Assembly: GCF_002723835.1 (NCBI RefSeq)
Contig: NZ_BEWG01000133.1
Location: 1-62,763, forward strand
DNA length: 62,763 bases
Direction of reading: 5' to 3'
From: Mycobacterium sp. shizuoka-1
GTDB lineage: Bacteria; Actinomycetota; Actinomycetes; Mycobacteriales; Mycobacteriaceae
This document shows positions 58,919-62,763 of this stretch, in pieces. The notes under the pieces are model-generated. The model made no database searches. It saw only the letters and a list, made by a program, of their open reading frames with translations, and was not told where the DNA came from. Position 1 is the stretch's first letter, and each line of letters starts with the position of its first letter. The position numbers and the translations under genes were made by a program.

Positions 58919-60581
58919 CAGCTGCCTCTTGTTGTTCGGGCTGATCGGCAGCCGCCGCGCGCGGACGCAGCCACCGTGGGAACCACGCCGGGGGCGCGTC
59001 CGGGGCGCCGTCGAAGACTCCCCCGGCCGGATCGTCGACCCTGCCGTTGAAGCGCACCAGATCCAGTTCAGGGCGGTAGATCTGGCGCACCACCAACACC
59101 ATCAAGCCGATCACCGCGATGTCGCGCAGCAGCACCGTGGCGGTGAACCACTGTTCGGGCAGGCCCTTGTTAGCCTCCCCGTACAGGTAGAACATCCTGG
59201 GCACCCACACCAGCATGTCAATCGTCATCCACGCCAACAGAATTCGTCGGTGCGGCAGCGCCAGCACCGCCAGCGGTACCAGCCACAGCGAGAACTGCGG
59301 GCTCCACACCTTGTTGACCAACAGGAACGCCGCCACCGTCAAGAACGCCAGCTGCGCCACCCGGGGACGCTGCGGTGCGGTCAGCGCGATGTAGGCGATG
59401 GCCGCGCAACACAGCAGGAACAGCACCGCGACGACCGTGTTCAGGATCGTCGGGGGCTCCCAGAAGCCGAGATTCGCATCGAAGCCGTCCCAGCCGGTGA
59501 ACGACTTCACCACGTTGTACAGCGAGTCCATGTCGTCACCGCGGCGGGAGTTGAGCCGGAAGAATTCCGACCAACCGCGCGGAAACAGGGCCAGCACCGG
59601 CAGATTCACCACGAACCAGGCCCCCACCGCGGCGACCACCGTCTTGGCCGCCTCGGGCATCCGGTCGCTGCGGATCGCCAGCACCACCAGCGGCAGCAGC
59701 AACAGCGCCGGATACAGCTTGGCGGCCACGCCGAGCCCGATCAGGATCCCGGCCAGCACCGGCCTGCGCCGCGCCCAGGCCAGCAGACCGCCGATCGCCA
59801 AAGCCGTTGCCAGCGCGTCGAAATTGGTGAAGATCTGGAACACCAGCACCGGCGAAGCGGCCACCAGTGCGGCGTCCCACACCCGACGGCCCGCCAGCCA
59901 CGACGACGCCCACACGGTGGTCAGCCAGGCCAGTGCCAGACCGAACGCGGCGATGTTGAAGAACATCACCACCTCGGCGATTACCGGCAGCGACACCATC
60001 TTCGCCACCGTGGTGTACGTCTTGGCCAGCGCCATCGACACGTACTGGTACACCCCGGTCAACACCGGATACTCCATGTACCGAATGGCCGGCCGGCCGT
60101 CGTAACGGGTCTGCGGCCGGCCACTGGAGTCCGTCTCGATCCAGCTCGACTTGTACGGAAAGCGCCCCTGGCTCAACAACTCCGCGCCGTAGAGCGGCAC
60201 GGTGTCGGAATAGCACAGCTCGAAATAGGCGCGCTGGTTCTGCCAGTTCGCCACCCGTTGATCCGGCGGGCCGCTGCCCACGGTCTGCAGGCACGGCGCC
60301 TTGGTGGACCAGCCCAGCGCCAGCACGACCAGCGCCATCAGGAACATCACCCGCAGCGGGGTGAAGATCCGCGTGCGGCCGATCAGCGCGTGGCGGCCCA
60401 CCGGGCCACCGACCACCTCCGACAGGGCGGACCCCAACGGGTCGGTGCGGCTGGGCATGTCGCGGTCGTCAGCGCTGCGCAGGTCGCCGGCAAGCGGTTG
60501 CGGTGACACCGTGTCACGGCCGGAGCCCACCGACACACCGCCGGTCAAGTGGTCCTCTGCCTGGCCCCCGCCCTCGATCAC
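58887..60581 (-). CDS. GT87-type polyprenol-linked mannosyltransferase-like membrane protein (Rv0051-like)
   Basis: A 564-residue protein with about 12-13 membrane helices. A long hydrophilic N-terminus precedes the first helix, then SQGRFPYKSSWIE, YMEYPVLTGVYQ and a conserved GRPAIRYMEYP loop like those of GT-C glycosyltransferase family 87. Such enzymes use polyprenyl-phosphate sugars on the outer face of the membrane; the exact acceptor is unknown. The GTG start overlaps the ponA1 stop (GTGA), so the two are translationally coupled, suggesting a cell-wall role. Confidence 0.82.
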   Translation of the reverse strand: MIEGGGQAEDHLTGGVSVGSGRDTVSPQPLAGDLRSADDRDMPSRTDPLGSALSEVVGGPVGRHALIGRTRIFTPLRVMFLMALVVLALGWSTKAPCLQTVGSGPPDQRVANWQNQRAYFELCYSDTVPLYGAELLSQGRFPYKSSWIETDSSGRPQTRYDGRPAIRYMEYPVLTGVYQYVSMALAKTYTTVAKMVSLPVIAEVVMFFNIAAFGLALAWLTTVWASSWLAGRRVWDAALVAASPVLVFQIFTNFDALATALAIGGLLAWARRRPVLAGILIGLGVAAKLYPALLLLPLVVLAIRSDRMPEAAKTVVAAVGAWFVVNLPVLALFPRGWSEFFRLNSRRGDDMDSLYNVVKSFTGWDGFDANLGFWEPPTILNTVVAVLFLLCCAAIAYIALTAPQRPRVAQLAFLTVAAFLLVNKVWSPQFSLWLVPLAVLALPHRRILLAWMTIDMLVWVPRMFYLYGEANKGLPEQWFTATVLLRDIAVIGLMVLVVRQIYRPELDLVRFNGRVDDPAGGVFDGAPDAPPAWFPRWLRPRAAAADQPEQQEAADASRDSTVPA

Positions 60582-62763
60582 GGCGGCGGAGGCGGAAGCG
60601 GCGCGTTCGGGTCACCGCCGCCTACCGGCGGCTCCGGGGCACCCGGCACGACCGGCGCACCGGGCGCACCCGGCGGCGGGGGCGGTCCGATCGGCACCGT
60701 GACGGTCGTCGGCGGCCCGAGCGGAATCGTGATGCCCGGGGCGACTTCGATACTGGGCTGGATCACCGTCTCCGTCGTCGACGGCGGCGGTGGTGGCGGC
60801 GGCGCCGGGACACCGGCGTACCCGCCGATCTCGGTGGGCTTGGGGAACGACTCGTTGTCGGTGCCCTTCAGCGCCCCGTCCATGGTCGCTTTCCAGATGT
60901 CCGACGGGATACCCGAGCCGTACACCGACCCACCGGATTTGGTGACCAGCGGCTGAGTGCCGTCGGTCGTACCCACCCACACCGCCGTCGACAACGACGG
61001 GGTGTAGCCGACCATCCACGCGTCGCGGTTGTCGCCGGTGTCGCCGAGCTGGTTGGTTCCGGTCTTGGCCGCCGAGGGGCGACCGCCGGCCAGGTTGTGC
61101 CCGTTGGACCAGCCCGCGATCGGCTGCATGGCCGCGGTGACGTTGTCGGCGACCGCCTTCGGGATGCGCTGCTCGCCGCTGTTGTCGGCGGTGCCGGCGT
61201 CGAAGAGCACCTCGCCGCGCGCGTTGACGACCTTCTGCACGAAATGCGGCTTGTGGTAGACGCCGGAGTTGGCCAGCGTCGCGTACGCCGAGGCCATATC
61301 GAGCACCCGGGTCTGGTACTGGCCCAGCACGACACCGTTGTTGGGCGGGCCGCCCTTGCCATCCTCGGACAGCGTGTGATCGACACCCGGGAAGCTTTCG
61401 GCGATGCCGGCTCGGTGCGCGGCGTCGGCCACATCGGCCGGGCCGTTCTTGAGCTTGAGCATCAACCGGTAGTAGGAGGTGTTCAGCGATCGCTTGAGCG
61501 CCTCGGCGATATTGCAGACACCACAGCCCTCACCTTCGACGTTGGTGATCGTGATCCCGTTGAGGGTGACCGGCGAGCTGTCCACCTGGTAGCCCAGCCC
61601 CATCCCCTGCTCCAGGGCGGCGACCAACGCGAACACCTTGAACGACGAGCCGGTGGGCAAGCCGGCCTGGGCGAAGTCGAATCCCTGGGCGTCCGAACCG
61701 CCGTAGTACGCCTTCACCCCGCCGGTGCGCGGGTCGATGGACACCACTGCAGAGCGCATGTCCGGCATCTGGCCGTCCAGATACTTCGACACCGCGTTCT
61801 CCGCAGCCTGCTGCGCCTGCGGGTCGATCGTGGTGGTGATCTGCAGGCCCTGGGTGTTCAACGTCTGCTCGTCGATGTTGAACAGATCGAGCAGTTCCTT
61901 GGTGACCTGGCGTTCGATCAGCCCGTTGGGCCCGGTGGTGACGTTGGCCGAGCGAGCCTCTTCCGGCGGCACCGTCGGCGGGAAAACCTGTTGGGCACGT
62001 TCTTCTTTGGACAGCGCCCCCATCGACACCATGCCGTCGAGCACCCAGTTCCACCGGCTGGCCGCGCCGTCGGGATCGATCGCCGGGTCCAGTGTCGACG
62101 GCCGCTGGATCAGCGCCGCCAGCAGCGCGCCCTCGGCGACGGTCAGCTGTTCGACCGGCTTGTCGAAGTACGCCTTGGACGCCGCCGAGATGCCGTACGC
62201 ACCGCGACCGAAGTAGATGATGTTCAGATAGGCCTGCAGCACTTCGTCTTTGGACCACTCACGAGACATCTTCGTGGAGATCACGAGTTCCTTGGCCTTG
62301 CGCACCAGGCCACCGACGCCGGAGCGGGCATCACCAACCAGCGCGTTCTTGACGTACTGCTGGGTGATCGTCGACCCACCCTGCAGGTCACCGCCGACGA
62401 GGTTGTTCTTGATAGCCCTGGCGAAACCCGAGAACGAGAAACCCGGATTGGTATAGAAATCACGGTCTTCGGCGGCCATCACCGCGTTGCGCACCTGCAC
62501 CGGAACCTGGTCGATGTTGACGTCGACCCGGTTGCCTTCCGGCGGAACGATTTTTGCCAGCTCGGAGCCGTCACTGGCCAGGATCGTCGACACCTGGTTG
62601 GTGCGAAGATCGTTCGGCTGGGGCACCTTGACGATCAGGTAGGCCATCCCGAAGGTGACGATCGGCAGCACGACCAGCAGCACCACGCACAGGTACAGCG
62701 AGCGCCGCACCCACTTCCAGTTGATCTGCTGGGAGAAGCTCGGCGGCTTGGGCGGCGGGGGGC
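60578..62763 (-). CDS. ponA1: Bifunctional penicillin-binding protein 1 (5' end outside the window)
   Basis: Partial: the frame runs out of the right edge, where it encodes a proline-rich cytoplasmic tail and INWKWVRR just before the membrane helix. Glycosyltransferase family 51 follows: AAEDRDFYTNPGFS (catalytic Glu), GGSTITQQYVKN and NIIYFGRGAYGI. The transpeptidase has TGSSFKVF (SxxK Ser), SLNTSYY (SxN) and AAKTGTN (KTG). The C-terminus is a proline/threonine-rich extracellular tail. It polymerises and crosslinks peptidoglycan at the membrane. A downstream in-frame GTG at 62710 is not the true start, since the tail is conserved upstream of it. Confidence 0.96.
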   Translation of the reverse strand, partial: PPPPKPPSFSQQINWKWVRRSLYLCVVLLVVLPIVTFGMAYLIVKVPQPNDLRTNQVSTILASDGSELAKIVPPEGNRVDVNIDQVPVQVRNAVMAAEDRDFYTNPGFSFSGFARAIKNNLVGGDLQGGSTITQQYVKNALVGDARSGVGGLVRKAKELVISTKMSREWSKDEVLQAYLNIIYFGRGAYGISAASKAYFDKPVEQLTVAEGALLAALIQRPSTLDPAIDPDGAASRWNWVLDGMVSMGALSKEERAQQVFPPTVPPEEARSANVTTGPNGLIERQVTKELLDLFNIDEQTLNTQGLQITTTIDPQAQQAAENAVSKYLDGQMPDMRSAVVSIDPRTGGVKAYYGGSDAQGFDFAQAGLPTGSSFKVFALVAALEQGMGLGYQVDSSPVTLNGITITNVEGEGCGVCNIAEALKRSLNTSYYRLMLKLKNGPADVADAAHRAGIAESFPGVDHTLSEDGKGGPPNNGVVLGQYQTRVLDMASAYATLANSGVYHKPHFVQKVVNARGEVLFDAGTADNSGEQRIPKAVADNVTAAMQPIAGWSNGHNLAGGRPSAAKTGTNQLGDTGDNRDAWMVGYTPSLSTAVWVGTTDGTQPLVTKSGGSVYGSGIPSDIWKATMDGALKGTDNESFPKPTEIGGYAGVPAPPPPPPPSTTETVIQPSIEVAPGITIPLGPPTTVTVPIGPPPPPGAPGAPVVPGAPEPPVGGGDPNAPLPPPPP

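Noticed and set aside
58548..60506. A 652-residue open frame on the plus strand opposite the GT87-type gene
   Set aside because: Composition is Gln/His/Arg-rich with no membrane or domain pattern; the minus-strand frame is clearly the real gene.
1..62763. CRISPR array, tRNA or rRNA genes
   Set aside because: No regularly spaced repeats of CRISPR type, no recognisable tRNA cloverleaf or rRNA sequence on reading.

Overview
The window comes from a high-GC actinobacterium, almost certainly a rapidly growing Mycobacterium/Mycolicibacterium. Diagnostic pieces are the ponA1 - GT87-type membrane protein - DJ-1 protein - rpsF - ssb - rpsR - rplI - dnaB block at the right end (the same order as the Rv0050-Rv0058 region of M. 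tuberculosis), an MmpS/MmpL pair, a topoN-topoM pair like that of M. smegmatis, a DUF732 protein, a fused HadA/HadB-type dehydratase and a carotenoid oxygenase. GTG/TTG starts and 4-base ATGA/GTGA overlaps are frequent. No tRNA, rRNA or CRISPR array was seen.

Layout. 1-6 kb: a short repeat that looks like an insertion-sequence end, an SDR, an MFS exporter, a LysR regulator divergent from an SDR/SnoaL pair, a zinc-ribbon DUF732 protein and a hot-dog dehydratase. 6-14.7 kb: a GAF-EAL-PAS-GGDEF cyclic-di-GMP protein, a small membrane protein, mmpS-mmpL, an NDH-2 type dehydrogenase and a universal stress protein. 14.8-24.8 kb: an APC permease, a PlsC-like acyltransferase, a secreted DD-peptidase-like protein, a second stress protein, a CopC protein, a TetR/acyl-CoA dehydrogenase pair, a ThrE exporter and a fumarase. 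25-32 kb: a carotenoid oxygenase coupled to a tandem HxlR regulator, then topoN-topoM. 31.7-42 kb: two divergent gene sets around a LysR gene. On the left are a lycopene cyclase, a DUF2236 oxygenase and an alpha/beta hydrolase; on the right are a GMC oxidoreductase, a Tat-lipoprotein epoxide-hydrolase-like protein, an SDR, an HSL esterase and a P450. 42-54 kb: an accessory stretch with CIA30, sulfatase, DUF4262, MerR, NTF2-like, SDR, YaeQ, TetR, DUF1348, RHH-like, GlxA and DJ-1 genes, an alpha/beta hydrolase-GNAT fusion and an APH-like kinase. 54.2-62.8 kb: the conserved replication, ribosomal and cell-wall block.

The most notable items are a class 3 mini-intein in the Walker A loop of DnaB; several regulators whose operators can be read directly (a triple TetR palindrome, paired MerR operators, a four-copy AGTACT array, and a dyad inside the carotenoid oxygenase promoter); the tandem HxlR protein with a duplicated cysteine motif; and the divergent isoprenoid/carotenoid-looking LysR locus. 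I see no clear phage or complete transposon. The lower-confidence, foreign-looking section is roughly 49.1-54.2 kb, next to dnaB.
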